Source: an uncultured Pelagibacteraceae bacterium
GTDB taxonomy: Bacteria; Pseudomonadota; Alphaproteobacteria; Pelagibacterales; Pelagibacteraceae
Length of the DNA: 64,000 nucleotides
Assembly: GCA_902536305.1 (NCBI GenBank)
Contig: CACAWX010000001.1
Coordinates: 176,310 to 240,309, forward strand
Direction: 5' to 3'
Made by a program: the position numbers and the translations under genes. This document shows positions 1 to 7,422 of this stretch, piece by piece. The notes under the pieces were generated by a model that was not told the DNA's origin, ran no database searches, and worked only from the letters and a program-made list of their open reading frames with translations. Numbering within the stretch: position 1 is the stretch's first letter; the number at the start of each line of letters is the position of its first letter.

Positions 1-1
1 T

Positions 2-1387
2 ACTTGCAACATTAGTCTTACCTCAGATGAAAAATTTTTTATTATTTCCACATCTGATCATATCACTACTGAAGAATACTTTTTTCAATCAAATAATTTA
101 AAAATTAAGCCTGTTTTATTTAAAAAAAGAAAAAAGGATACAAGGTATTCGATAGATTCTTGGAAAGGATATTTTTATATTCATACCAATGAAGATGCCA
201 GAGACTATAAAGTATTGAGATGTAAGACTGATCAGATCAATAAATTAGAAACTTTTATTCCTGCTAAAAAAGAAACTGTTATTGGTGGCCTCGATTTTCT
301 TGATAATTATATTTTACGTGGCGAAAAATCTGATGCTATTCCAAAGTTATTTGTAAGAAATATTAAAACAAATAAAGAAGAGGAAATAAAAATTTCTGAT
401 GAAGCTATTGGAGTACCTGGAGCTTCTCTAATGCAAAAAGATACAAATACAACAAAAATAAGAGTTAGTTGGGAAAGCATGGCAACACCTGGGAAAATCT
501 TCGAATATGATATTCTTACAAAAGAAAAAAAATTAGTTAAAGAAACAGAAATTCCATCAGGTCATGATCCAAATAAATATGTGGTAGAGCGGATCAAGGC
601 TAAATCACACGATGGCAGAATGATACCTATAAGTTTAGTAAGATTAAAAAATACAAAGCAAGATGCTAAATCTAAAGTATTACTATACGCGTATGGTGCC
701 TATAAGCATAGTATTTCACCATCATTTAGTGCCTCAAGATTTTGTTTAATTGATAGAGGTATTACATTTGCCATTGCACATATAAGAGGCGGGGGAGATC
801 TTGGAGATGCGTGGCATGAGGAGGGTAAAAAGAAATTAAAAAGAAATACTTTTTTAGATTACATTGCTTGCGCTAATCATTTAATTGAACAAAGATACAC
901 TTATAAAGGTGGCATTTGTTTTTACGGTGGCAGCGCTGGAGGTCTGACTGGTGGAGCAGTAGCAAATATGGCTCCAGAATTATTTTTCTCAATGTTATTG
1001 TTAGTTCCTTTTGTAGATACAATGACAACAATGTTAAATGAGAAATTACCATTAACTCCTGCAGAATGGGAATTGTGGGGCAATCCAATTAAAGATAAGG
1101 ATTATTTTGAGTATATTCTTTCTTATGCTCCATACAATAATCTTGGAAAGAAAGATTATCCTTCGATGTTAATTACAACATCTCTATTTGATAACCGCGT
1201 TCTATATTCAGAGCCAATTAAATATATTGCAAAACTTAGAGATATTAAAACAGATAATAATGCTCAATTACTTAAGTGTAAAATGAAAGCTGCTGGTCAC
1301 GGGGGAATGAGTGGGCGAGATAATGCAATTACAGAATTAGCAGAAGAATACTCTTTTATTTTAAAGTCTGCAAAAATTTTAAAATAA
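2..1387 (+). CDS. ptrB: Oligopeptidase B (S9 prolyl oligopeptidase family), 5'-truncated by window edge
   Basis: Serine peptidase that cleaves short peptides after basic residues. The frame is open from base 2, so the first in-frame ATG (base 215) is not the true start. About 461 residues are visible, against roughly 690 in the family, so part of the N-terminal beta-propeller lies outside the window. The C-terminal alpha/beta hydrolase domain is complete. It has the nucleophile motif GGSAGG (Ser codon near 932), the acid in SLFDNRVLYSEPIKY (position of the family Asp) and the His in AAGHGGMSGR. The GHGG-SGR and EP-KY-AKLR motifs favour oligopeptidase B over prolyl endopeptidase. Substrate preference is inferred from the family. 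Confidence 0.9.
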   Translation, partial: TCNISLTSDEKFFIISTSDHITTEEYFFQSNNLKIKPVLFKKRKKDTRYSIDSWKGYFYIHTNEDARDYKVLRCKTDQINKLETFIPAKKETVIGGLDFLDNYILRGEKSDAIPKLFVRNIKTNKEEEIKISDEAIGVPGASLMQKDTNTTKIRVSWESMATPGKIFEYDILTKEKKLVKETEIPSGHDPNKYVVERIKAKSHDGRMIPISLVRLKNTKQDAKSKVLLYAYGAYKHSISPSFSASRFCLIDRGITFAIAHIRGGGDLGDAWHEEGKKKLKRNTFLDYIACANHLIEQRYTYKGGICFYGGSAGGLTGGAVANMAPELFFSMLLLVPFVDTMTTMLNEKLPLTPAEWELWGNPIKDKDYFEYILSYAPYNNLGKKDYPSMLITTSLFDNRVLYSEPIKYIAKLRDIKTDNNAQLLKCKMKAAGHGGMSGRDNAITELAEEYSFILKSAKILK

Positions 1388-1391
1388 CTAT

Positions 1392-1421
1392 CTTGAAAAT
1401 TTAAAAATAATTATTACATAT
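1392..1421 (+). promoter_or_regulatory. Candidate sigma-32 (RpoH) heat-shock promoter of hsp20
   Basis: CTTGAAA at 1392-1398 is a perfect RpoH -35 core. It is followed after 15 nt by TTACATAT at 1414-1421, which matches the CATAT part of the CCCCATNT -10 consensus. Transcription would begin near 1428-1430, giving a leader of about 50 nt. The match and the downstream gene agree, but no start site has been mapped. Confidence 0.6.
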
Positions 1422-1429
1422 TCAATGTT

Positions 1430-1480
1430 GGTTGCCAAATGGGGCTGACAAGTAACCTTGCTAACAAAGGAGGATATATG
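1430..1480 (+). promoter_or_regulatory. Candidate ROSE-like RNA thermometer in the hsp20 leader
   Basis: The leader can fold into two hairpins. GGTTGC (1430-1435) pairs with GTAACC (1452-1457). CCUU-G-CU (1456-1462) pairs with the Shine-Dalgarno AGGAGG (1468-1473) with one bulged G, loop AACAA. An anti-SD strand of the form UUGCU with an unpaired G is the hallmark of ROSE elements in front of alphaproteobacterial small heat-shock genes. The SD lies at its normal distance from ATG 1478. Pairing was done by eye and the two stems share CC at 1456-1457. Confidence 0.55.
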
Positions 1481-1921
1481 ACAAGTAAGGATCTATCGAT
1501 CTTTAATTCACTCAGACCTTATAGCATCGGATTTGATGACATGTTTGATCAGTTCGAGTCTATATTGGGAAATGGCAGTCTTGCTATGCAAAGCAATTAT
1601 CCGCCATATAACATCCGAAAAGTAGGCAATGATAAGTACGCTATTGAAGTAGCGGTTGCTGGCTTTAACAAAAACGATGTTGAAGTTGAATATGAAGATA
1701 ATCTTTTAACTGTTAAGACTAAAGACGTTAAAAGATCTGAAGAAAAAGATGGTGATGAAGTTATTCATCGAGGAATCTCACAAAGATCTTTTGCTAGATC
1801 ATTTACGATTGCAGATGATGTGAAAGTAAATGGTGCTGAGCTTAAAGATGGTTTGCTTACAATTTCTTGTGAAAAAATCATACCAGAAATGAAGAAAAAA
1901 AAACTTATTGAAATTAAATAA
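1478..1921 (+). CDS. ibpA: Small heat-shock protein Hsp20 (IbpA-type)
   Basis: ATP-independent holdase chaperone that binds unfolding proteins in the cytoplasm. An upstream ATG at 1439 is in frame, but the strong AAAGGAGG at 1467-1473 fixes the start at 1478, giving 147 residues, normal for IbpA. The N-terminus has the IbpA-type pattern of a phenylalanine-rich segment (IGFDDMFDQFESIL) followed by YPPYNIRKVGNDKY. The alpha-crystallin domain follows, with VAVAGFNKNDVEVE and the AELKDGLLTI segment near the end, which matches the family A-x-x-x-n-G-v-L motif. It stands alone as one transcription unit with heat-type control signals in its leader and a hairpin behind it. Confidence 0.93.
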   Translation: MTSKDLSIFNSLRPYSIGFDDMFDQFESILGNGSLAMQSNYPPYNIRKVGNDKYAIEVAVAGFNKNDVEVEYEDNLLTVKTKDVKRSEEKDGDEVIHRGISQRSFARSFTIADDVKVNGAELKDGLLTISCEKIIPEMKKKKLIEIK

Positions 1922-1933
1922 GTTTACCTTACT

Positions 1934-1954
1934 TGCGGAGTTAAATGCTCCGCA
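1934..1954. terminator. Hairpin between convergent hsp20 and gshB
   Basis: TGCGGAG (1934-1940) and CTCCGCA (1948-1954) form a perfect 7-bp GC-rich stem with a 7-nt loop, in the 37 bp between the two stop codons. There is no clear U-run on either side, so it may act as a weak bidirectional terminator or as a 3'-end stabiliser. Confidence 0.55.
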
Positions 1955-1958
1955 GGTA

Positions 1959-2879
1959 TTAAATATTATCAAAAAAATACTTACCTAAATTAACGCCTGT
2001 TAAATCGTAATAAGTCTTCAAACCTGTTGGACTTGTAACATTTATGTCCCCAATAAGTTTTCCTTGAATAAAGTCTATGCCTGCAAAATAAATATTTTGT
2101 TTTTTTAATTCGATAGCTACGATCTTACTAATCTCCATTTCATTCTGGCTAATCTCTATTTTTTTTGCGGATGCTCCCTTGCTCATATTTGAAAGTATAC
2201 TGCCTTTTTTTGGAAGCCTTGAGATAGCTCCTTTTATTTTTCCATTAATTATAAATACTCTTTTATCTCCTTTTGAAATCTGAGGAATAAACTTTTGAAA
2301 CATTAAATGATGATATTTTTTTATAAATTTATTTATTAATGATTTATTAAATTTAGTTATGAGTTTTACGTCATTACCACTGTAACTTTCGATTGGCTTC
2401 ATCACTATTTTTTTATTCCTTTTTAAAAATAATTTAATTTCATTTAAATTTTCACTGATTAAAGTCTTGGGCATAAACTTGGTTAATCTTAGAGAAAAGA
2501 GTTTTTCAGGTACTTCCCTTAAAGCTTTAGGATAATTAATTATTCTAACTTTTTTTGAAATATGCTCCAAAATAAATGTCGTATTAATATATTGTTGGTT
2601 AAACGGAGGTTCGCTTCGTATTAATATCAATTTTGCTTGCAAAAGATTTAATACTTTTTTATTGAGTACTTTTACTGGTTTCTTTGAATTATCTACGAAT
2701 TTTACTTTGGAGCATAAGGCTGTCACTTTACCGTTGATAAAACTTAGATCTCTAGGTTCATAATAATAGATTTGATAACTTCTTCTTTGAGCCTCTAAGC
2801 CTAAGAAAAAAGAGGTATCGGTTTTAATGTTTATTTTTTTTAAACTAGAACCCTGAATAATTAAAATTTTCTTTTTCAT
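1959..2879 (-). CDS. gshB: Glutathione synthetase
   Basis: ATP-grasp ligase joining gamma-glutamylcysteine and glycine, the second step of glutathione synthesis. It has 306 residues, close to the 316 of E. coli GshB. The N-terminal domain has the family signature around FFLGLEAQRRSYQIYYYEPRDLSF and the RSEPPFNQQYI motif. The ATP-grasp core includes KPIESYSGNDV (for KPLdG.GG), FIPQISKGDKRVFIINGKI and the C-terminal INVTSPTGLKTYYDLTG. The usual KPLDGMGG loop is altered to KPIESYSGND, a divergence worth noting, though the other motifs are firm. It overlaps the 3' end of gshA by 35 nt, so the two are co-transcribed and probably translationally coupled. Confidence 0.9.
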   Translation of the reverse strand: MKKKILIIQGSSLKKINIKTDTSFFLGLEAQRRSYQIYYYEPRDLSFINGKVTALCSKVKFVDNSKKPVKVLNKKVLNLLQAKLILIRSEPPFNQQYINTTFILEHISKKVRIINYPKALREVPEKLFSLRLTKFMPKTLISENLNEIKLFLKRNKKIVMKPIESYSGNDVKLITKFNKSLINKFIKKYHHLMFQKFIPQISKGDKRVFIINGKIKGAISRLPKKGSILSNMSKGASAKKIEISQNEMEISKIVAIELKKQNIYFAGIDFIQGKLIGDINVTSPTGLKTYYDLTGVNLGKYFFDNI

Positions 2880-4167
2880 TTTTAAAAAAATCTAAGTTTT
2901 TAGTCTTCTTATATTGATCTAATAAAAGCTGCGCTCTATTCTTTTTATTCTTAATTACATTTTCAACATGTTTTAAATAAACTGTTTCATCGTTTCCTTT
3001 AGAATTAATCTGCTTTCTTTCTACTAAACCTCTTTTAGCAATATCGAAAAATATATTTCCCCACTCATGTAATTTTTTACCTTCAAGTTCTGTTTCAAGA
3101 CCTTTTTTAGGAGACTCTAAATATGCATTCATTACATTTTCTTTTTTCCATTTCATTGCGATCTCGAAAGCTTCATCAAGCCCTTTATAAAATATACCTG
3201 TAAAAAATGCTGGACCATCGCAGAGACATTCCCAATCGCAAGCATCTAAAGATCTTACTTCAATAAATTGTTTTAATCTTACTTCTGTAAATATAGTTGC
3301 AAGATGAGTTTCAAAATCTTGTAAGCTTGCTTCATCTTTAAGATTTGAATAATTACCTAAAATAAAATCTTTAAAAGGTTGTCCGTTAGGTTCAATATAA
3401 TTTTTATCTCTAATTACAAATAAAATAGGATACTCGGTCACGTGATCAAAATATTTTTCAAAGCTTACCTTTTCAAAAGCTATAGGCATTATTCCTCCAC
3501 GAGAAGTGTTTTGCCAAACTTTATTTCTATATGAATAATAACCAACCGGTTGACCTGACTCAAAAGGTGAATTTGAATAAAGAGCTATTGTTATAGGTGT
3601 TAAATAATTACCTAGTCTAAAAATTTTTTCAAAGTTTTCTTCTGAAGTGTAATCGTAATTAATTTGTATGCCGCAAGTTCTATACATCATTTCTAAACTC
3701 TGCTTGCCTCCTTTGGGCATTTCCTTGGTCATAATTTTATATCTACTTTTTGGACTCTGAGGAATATCTGACAAACTATTAAAAGGATCGAAACCAATTG
3801 ATACAGTGTTTACATCTAAGCTTTTGCTCGCAATTTCTATTTCTTTTAAAAATTTTGAACTCTCGCTACAAACTTGGTGAATATTTTCTAGCGGCGCACC
3901 AGACAACTCACATTGTAATCCTGGTTCTGTGGTAATTCGCTGTTTGTTTCTTTGCATACCAATAATATTTCCTTTTTCATAAAGAGGTTCCCAATTATTA
4001 ACTTTTAAGTTCTCAAAAAGTTTTTTTAAAGTTTTATAAGAAATCCTTTTTTTATTTTGTCCCTCGAACAAAAATCTTTCATGTTCAACACCTATCTTAA
4101 GATTATTTGAACTTTTTGTTCCTTTTAAAAAATATTCTATGAATTGAGATTTATTTTTTATGTCCAT
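2845..4167 (-). CDS. gshA: Glutamate-cysteine ligase, plant/alphaproteobacterial type (GCS2)
   Basis: Forms gamma-glutamylcysteine from glutamate, cysteine and ATP, the committed step to glutathione. It has 440 residues, near the usual 450 of the plant-like class found in Alphaproteobacteria. Seen motifs are KIGVEHERF near residue 24 (the conserved G-E-x-E region), TTEPGLQCELSGAP near residue 78, MMYRTCGIQINYDY near residue 160 and the VRLKQFIEVRSLDAC segment near residue 300. The start at 4167 lies just 3 bp after the stop of the small lipoprotein gene. The order gshA then gshB in one overlapping unit supplies both steps. Confidence 0.92.
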   Translation of the reverse strand: MDIKNKSQFIEYFLKGTKSSNNLKIGVEHERFLFEGQNKKRISYKTLKKLFENLKVNNWEPLYEKGNIIGMQRNKQRITTEPGLQCELSGAPLENIHQVCSESSKFLKEIEIASKSLDVNTVSIGFDPFNSLSDIPQSPKSRYKIMTKEMPKGGKQSLEMMYRTCGIQINYDYTSEENFEKIFRLGNYLTPITIALYSNSPFESGQPVGYYSYRNKVWQNTSRGGIMPIAFEKVSFEKYFDHVTEYPILFVIRDKNYIEPNGQPFKDFILGNYSNLKDEASLQDFETHLATIFTEVRLKQFIEVRSLDACDWECLCDGPAFFTGIFYKGLDEAFEIAMKWKKENVMNAYLESPKKGLETELEGKKLHEWGNIFFDIAKRGLVERKQINSKGNDETVYLKHVENVIKNKKNRAQLLLDQYKKTKNLDFFKNEKENFNYSGF

Positions 4168-4170
4168 GCT

Positions 4171-4476
4171 TTAAAAACAGTTTTTACTGCTAAAGCCTAC
4201 TACCATATTTCTAGGATTTACCTCAAACTTTCGGACACACTTAATCTTATATTTTTCTGTGACATAAACGTAATTTCTATTTTTAGAATTAAGAAACTCA
4301 ACCTTATCCGGTTGCCCATAAAAGCTTTTGAGTTCCGATTCTGATTTGTTTAACCATTTGCTCAACTCTTTTTGCTCTATTATAGTTTTATCATCAATCT
4401 TTTTGGAGACGGTCTGACATGCATTAATTGCAATAGAGAGTAAAACTAATAAAAAGATTGTTTTAATTTTATTCAT
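4171..4476 (-). CDS. Small lipoprotein, possibly SmpA/OmlA-like fold
   Basis: A 101-residue protein with an N-terminal lipoprotein signal: basic start MNKIK, hydrophobic stretch, lipobox IAINAC with Cys at about residue 20. The mature part has a short helix, then ELKSFYGQPDKVEFLNSKN and YVYVTEKYKIKCVRKFEV. This helix / G-x-P / beta-strand pattern recalls the small SmpA/OmlA (BamE-like) fold, but I cannot assign it to a named family. Two further cysteines (in IKCVRKF and SSKNCF) could form a disulfide in the periplasm. It is the first gene of the gshA-gshB run, 3 bp ahead of gshA, so they may share a promoter. Function unknown. Confidence 0.65.
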   Translation of the reverse strand: MNKIKTIFLLVLLSIAINACQTVSKKIDDKTIIEQKELSKWLNKSESELKSFYGQPDKVEFLNSKNRNYVYVTEKYKIKCVRKFEVNPRNMVVGFSSKNCF

Positions 4477-4534
4477 TTTAATTTGTTAGATTTTACTATG
4501 AAAACTTATAAACAGAAATATTAAGTGTAGGTTG

Positions 4535-4540
4535 TATAAT
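4535..4540 (+). promoter_or_regulatory. Candidate -10 element upstream of the purine permease
   Basis: TATAAT lies 71 bp before the permease ATG in the 135-bp divergent gap 4477-4611. No good -35 is visible 16-18 bp upstream. The rest of this gap is AT-rich. I looked for purine riboswitch core bases and did not recognise them. Confidence 0.4.
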
Positions 4541-4611
4541 TTGAAAAACCTTAAATTTATTAAGATTTTAAACAAGATATAGAGTATTTAGCATTAACAG
4601 GAGGTCTTTGA

Positions 4612-5922
4612 ATGTTAAATAAATATTTTGAATATAGAAAACACAAAACAAATTTTAAAACAGAAGTTATCGCTGGTGTAACGACCTTTCTTACAATGGC
4701 TTACATAATGTTTTTAAATCCCTTTATTCTCTCTGGAGAGTTTGCTGGAACAGAAAAAGGTTTTTTTGATTTTGGCGCAGTGTTCACTGCAACAATTTTA
4801 GCGACCGCTCTGGCATGTTTTATCATGGCTTTCCATGGAAAAACTTGGCCAATAGGTTTAGCGCCTGGAATGGGAATCAACGCGTTCGTTGCGTATGGTG
4901 TCGTTGCAGGAATGGGTTACACTCCTCAAGCAGCTTTAGGTGCTGTTCTTGTTGCAGGTGTAATCTTCTTAGTAATATCATTAACACCAATAAGAGCTTG
5001 GTTAATCAATTCAATACCAAAAAGTCTTAAGCTTGGAATAGGTGCTGGTATAGGATTATTTTTAGCTATCATTGGTTTAGAAATAATGGGTGTAGTAGGA
5101 GATCATCCAGTAACACTTGTTACTCTTGGTGATATTAAAAATCCTTTAGTGCTTTTAGCCTGTTTAACTTTTGTTTTTATGATCGTGTTAGAAAAAATGA
5201 AAATAAGAGGAAATATTATTATCGGTATTCTTTTATTTAGTATTATCGCTTGGTCGACAGGTTTAGCAAAATTCAATGGTGTAGTAGGATCAATTCCTCC
5301 AATGACTTACCTATTTGAATTTGACCTAAAAGCTGCTTTTACTGCTGGAATGGCATCAATTGTCTTTACTTTATTATTTATAGATTTTTTTGATACAGCC
5401 GGAACATTAACGTCTGTGGCTAATGTTGCGGGTAAAGTTGATAAGAAAGGTAAAGTGCAAGATATTGATAAAGCTATGTTATCTGACAGTGTGGGTACTG
5501 TTGCTGGGGCGATGATGGGCACAACAACTGTCACAAGTTATGTTGAGTCAGGTGCAGGTGTGAAAGCTGGTGGCAGAACGGGAATGACGTCATTAGTCAT
5601 AGGTATTTTATTTTTAGCTTGTTTATTTTTTGCTCCTTTGGCAACAAGTTTACCTAAAGAAATCGATGGAGCAGCTTTATTATATGTTGCAATACTATTT
5701 GTAAGAAATATTACAGATATTGATTGGAATGATATAGCAGAGTCAGGTCCTGCAGTCCTAGCTATGATAGTTATGCCTCTTACTTACAGTATAAGTAATG
5801 GTATTGCTCTAGCTTTTATTGCTTACGCTTTAATCAGAATTTTTACTGGTAAGTTTGGACAAACTTCTCCAGCAATTTGGGTTATAGCTGTATTTAGTGT
5901 TTTAAGCTTTTACGTAGCTTAA
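4612..5922 (+). CDS. NCS2-family adenine/guanine/hypoxanthine permease (AzgA/PbuG-like)
   Basis: Inner-membrane proton symporter for purine bases. It has 436 residues with about 12-14 hydrophobic segments. Family motifs are TEVIAGVTTFLTMAYIMFLNP at the N-terminus, GMGINAFVAYGV near residue 85 (substrate-site helix), LLFIDFFDTAGTLTSVA near residue 255 and the GTTTVTSYVESGAGVKAGGRTG loop near residue 300. These place it in the AzgA/PbuG branch rather than the UraA/xanthine branch. The start is supported by AGGAGG 6 bp upstream. A phosphoribosyltransferase gene converges on it from the other side of a shared terminator, so uptake and salvage are probably linked. Confidence 0.92.
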   Translation: MLNKYFEYRKHKTNFKTEVIAGVTTFLTMAYIMFLNPFILSGEFAGTEKGFFDFGAVFTATILATALACFIMAFHGKTWPIGLAPGMGINAFVAYGVVAGMGYTPQAALGAVLVAGVIFLVISLTPIRAWLINSIPKSLKLGIGAGIGLFLAIIGLEIMGVVGDHPVTLVTLGDIKNPLVLLACLTFVFMIVLEKMKIRGNIIIGILLFSIIAWSTGLAKFNGVVGSIPPMTYLFEFDLKAAFTAGMASIVFTLLFIDFFDTAGTLTSVANVAGKVDKKGKVQDIDKAMLSDSVGTVAGAMMGTTTVTSYVESGAGVKAGGRTGMTSLVIGILFLACLFFAPLATSLPKEIDGAALLYVAILFVRNITDIDWNDIAESGPAVLAMIVMPLTYSISNGIALAFIAYALIRIFTGKFGQTSPAIWVIAVFSVLSFYVA

Positions 5923-5929
5923 AGATTTA

Positions 5930-5961
5930 GGGCCAGTATAAGCTGGCCCTTTAGCTTTTTT
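5930..5961. terminator. Rho-independent terminator, probably bidirectional
   Basis: GGGCCAG (5930-5936) pairs with CTGGCCC (5943-5949) over a 6-nt loop, followed by TTTAGCTTTTTTT on the plus strand. It ends the permease transcript. The minus-strand purine phosphoribosyltransferase ends at 5951, inside the U-tract. It is the best GC-rich terminator in the window. Confidence 0.85.
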
Positions 5962-6478
5962 TATGTTTTTTAACTAAATCCTCTATACGCACTTCCTCAT
6001 AATTTTCAAATGGTTGTACAATCCAAGGATTGCTATTTAGTTTTTGTGCACAATAATCAGGCTCAAATGTTGAGTCTTTTTTTTTCCAAAGAACAGCTGT
6101 TTTTATCACTTTTATATTTTCTTGAAGTGGAGGATATTTTTTTAACCAGTCAATACTTTTATTTAAAGTTACTCCGGTGTCAGATAAATCATCACACAGA
6201 AGAATATTTCCTTTCATCTCTTGTATCGTTGAACTCATTTCTCTTGAAAAAACTAGTTCACCTTGTTGATCTTCTGTTCCTTCTCCAGAATAGGACTCGA
6301 CTGCTAAATACGCACATTTAAGTTTAAACACTCTGCTAAGAACATCTATAATAGGTGCTCCACCTCGCATAATACCAATTAATATATCTGGTTTGAAACT
6401 ACTTTGATGAATTTGTATTGCTAATTTTTCAACGATTAGATTATACTCTTTCCAATCGATAATAAGTTTATCTGCCAT
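5951..6478 (-). CDS. Purine phosphoribosyltransferase (Gpt/Xpt-like)
   Basis: Transfers ribose-5-phosphate from PRPP to a purine base to give the nucleotide. It has 175 residues, a size typical of 6-oxopurine phosphoribosyltransferases. The type I PRTase fold shows DILIGIMRGGAPIIDVLSRVF near residue 30 and the PRPP loop NILLCDDLSDTGVTL near residue 94 (two acidic residues followed by TG). PWIVQPFE near the C-terminus matches the base-binding hood, where W/F stacks on the purine. Whether it prefers hypoxanthine, guanine or xanthine cannot be read from sequence alone. It converges on the purine permease. Confidence 0.8.
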   Translation of the reverse strand: MADKLIIDWKEYNLIVEKLAIQIHQSSFKPDILIGIMRGGAPIIDVLSRVFKLKCAYLAVESYSGEGTEDQQGELVFSREMSSTIQEMKGNILLCDDLSDTGVTLNKSIDWLKKYPPLQENIKVIKTAVLWKKKDSTFEPDYCAQKLNSNPWIVQPFENYEEVRIEDLVKKHKKS

Positions 6479-6511
6479 GAAAAAAATTAGTTTATTTTAA
6501 AGGAGTTGTAA

Positions 6512-6799
6512 ATGAAAGGTTACGTAGTTTGTGTTTATAAGAGCATAACGAATGAGGAAAAGCTCAAAGAATATGCAGTTAAAGCAAGGACAGCAGTTGA
6601 GAAATATAAAGGTAAATTTTTAATAAGAGGTGGCAAGGCTACCACTAACGAGGGAGATAGTTCACCCAGAACAGTAGTAATTGAATTTCCATCATACAAT
6701 GAGGCTAATACTTTTTATAATTCTAATGAATATCAAGAAGCTCACGCGATCCTAAAAGGTCATGCTATTAGACATCACCAAACTATAGAGGGTTCTTAA
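6512..6799 (+). CDS. DUF1330 family protein
   Basis: A 95-residue protein with the DUF1330 (dimeric alpha-beta barrel) pattern: GYVVCVYKSITNEEKLKEYAVKA, then YKGKFLIRGGKATT, RTVVIEFPSYNEANTFYNSNEYQEA, and a final KGHAIRHHQTIEG. The family is widespread and its biochemical role is not established. The start has AAAGGAG upstream. It is transcribed away from the phosphoribosyltransferase and its stop overlaps the end of the convergent alkA-like gene by 4 bp. Confidence 0.88.
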   Translation: MKGYVVCVYKSITNEEKLKEYAVKARTAVEKYKGKFLIRGGKATTNEGDSSPRTVVIEFPSYNEANTFYNSNEYQEAHAILKGHAIRHHQTIEGS

Positions 6800-7422
6800 T
6801 ACTGTATTGGTTCATCATCGATTGATCTCCATAAATACCATGTCGCTACGGAACAATATGGAGTAAAATTTTTATAAAGCTTATTTAAAAAGTTTTTAGG
6901 TGGAAAATATTTCTTGTTGTAGTTATTTGAAATTGCTCTAAGTAATCCAATATCTTGAAGAGGCCATATATTTGATCTATTAAAAGTAAATAATAAAATC
7001 ATTTCTGCTGACCATCTACCGATTTGTCTTAAATCTGATAAATACTCTATTGCTTCTTCATCAGTCATATTTTTTATCAAACTTGGTTTAAAACTTTTAT
7101 TTAAAGTTCTTTTAGCAAGTTCTTTTATGCCTTTGACTTTTTGTTTACTCAAACCACAGCTTTTAAGAGAACTAAAAGATAATTTACTTACAGTCTTAGG
7201 ATTTATTTTATTTTTACATTTTTTTTTAAATTTAAAAAAAACTGAGTTTGCAGCTGCTACACTTATTTGTTGACCAATTATACTTTTACAAAGGGAAAAA
7301 AATACGTCATTACGAGTAATAAGATTTCCATCCTTATAATTAGCTATAAGTTTTTTCATTACTTTATCTCTTTTTGATAAAAACTTTTTTGCCTTAGCCC
7401 AGTATTTTGGGGGTTTAGTCAT
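6796..7422 (-). CDS. DNA-3-methyladenine glycosylase II-like (HhH-GPD)
   Basis: Base-excision glycosylase that removes alkylated bases from DNA. It has 208 residues and covers the HhH-GPD core without the extra N-terminal domain of E. coli AlkA. Motifs are FFSLCKSIIGQQISVAAANSV near residue 43, KSCGLSKQKVKGIKELA near residue 88, the helix-hairpin-helix LRQIGRWSAEMILLF near residue 131 and the catalytic-Asp segment IWPLQDIGLLRAI near residue 152. No lysine precedes that Asp in the position used by bifunctional lyases, so a monofunctional enzyme is expected. It overlaps the upstream transporter gene by 4 nt. Confidence 0.88.
   Translation of the reverse strand: MTKPPKYWAKAKKFLSKRDKVMKKLIANYKDGNLITRNDVFFSLCKSIIGQQISVAAANSVFFKFKKKCKNKINPKTVSKLSFSSLKSCGLSKQKVKGIKELAKRTLNKSFKPSLIKNMTDEEAIEYLSDLRQIGRWSAEMILLFTFNRSNIWPLQDIGLLRAISNNYNKKYFPPKNFLNKLYKNFTPYCSVATWYLWRSIDDEPIQY

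Noticed and set aside
873..1088. Minus-strand reading frame inside ptrB
   Set aside because: It lies fully antisense to the conserved catalytic domain and has no family features.
4144..4344. Plus-strand frame of 66 codons over the small lipoprotein gene
   Set aside because: It overlaps the well-formed lipoprotein gene and the gshA start, and its sequence looks like random antisense translation.
4477..4611. Possible purine riboswitch before the permease
   Set aside because: I could not find the conserved junction bases or paired loops of purine riboswitches. Only a TATAAT and AT-rich DNA are visible. A covariance-model search would settle it.
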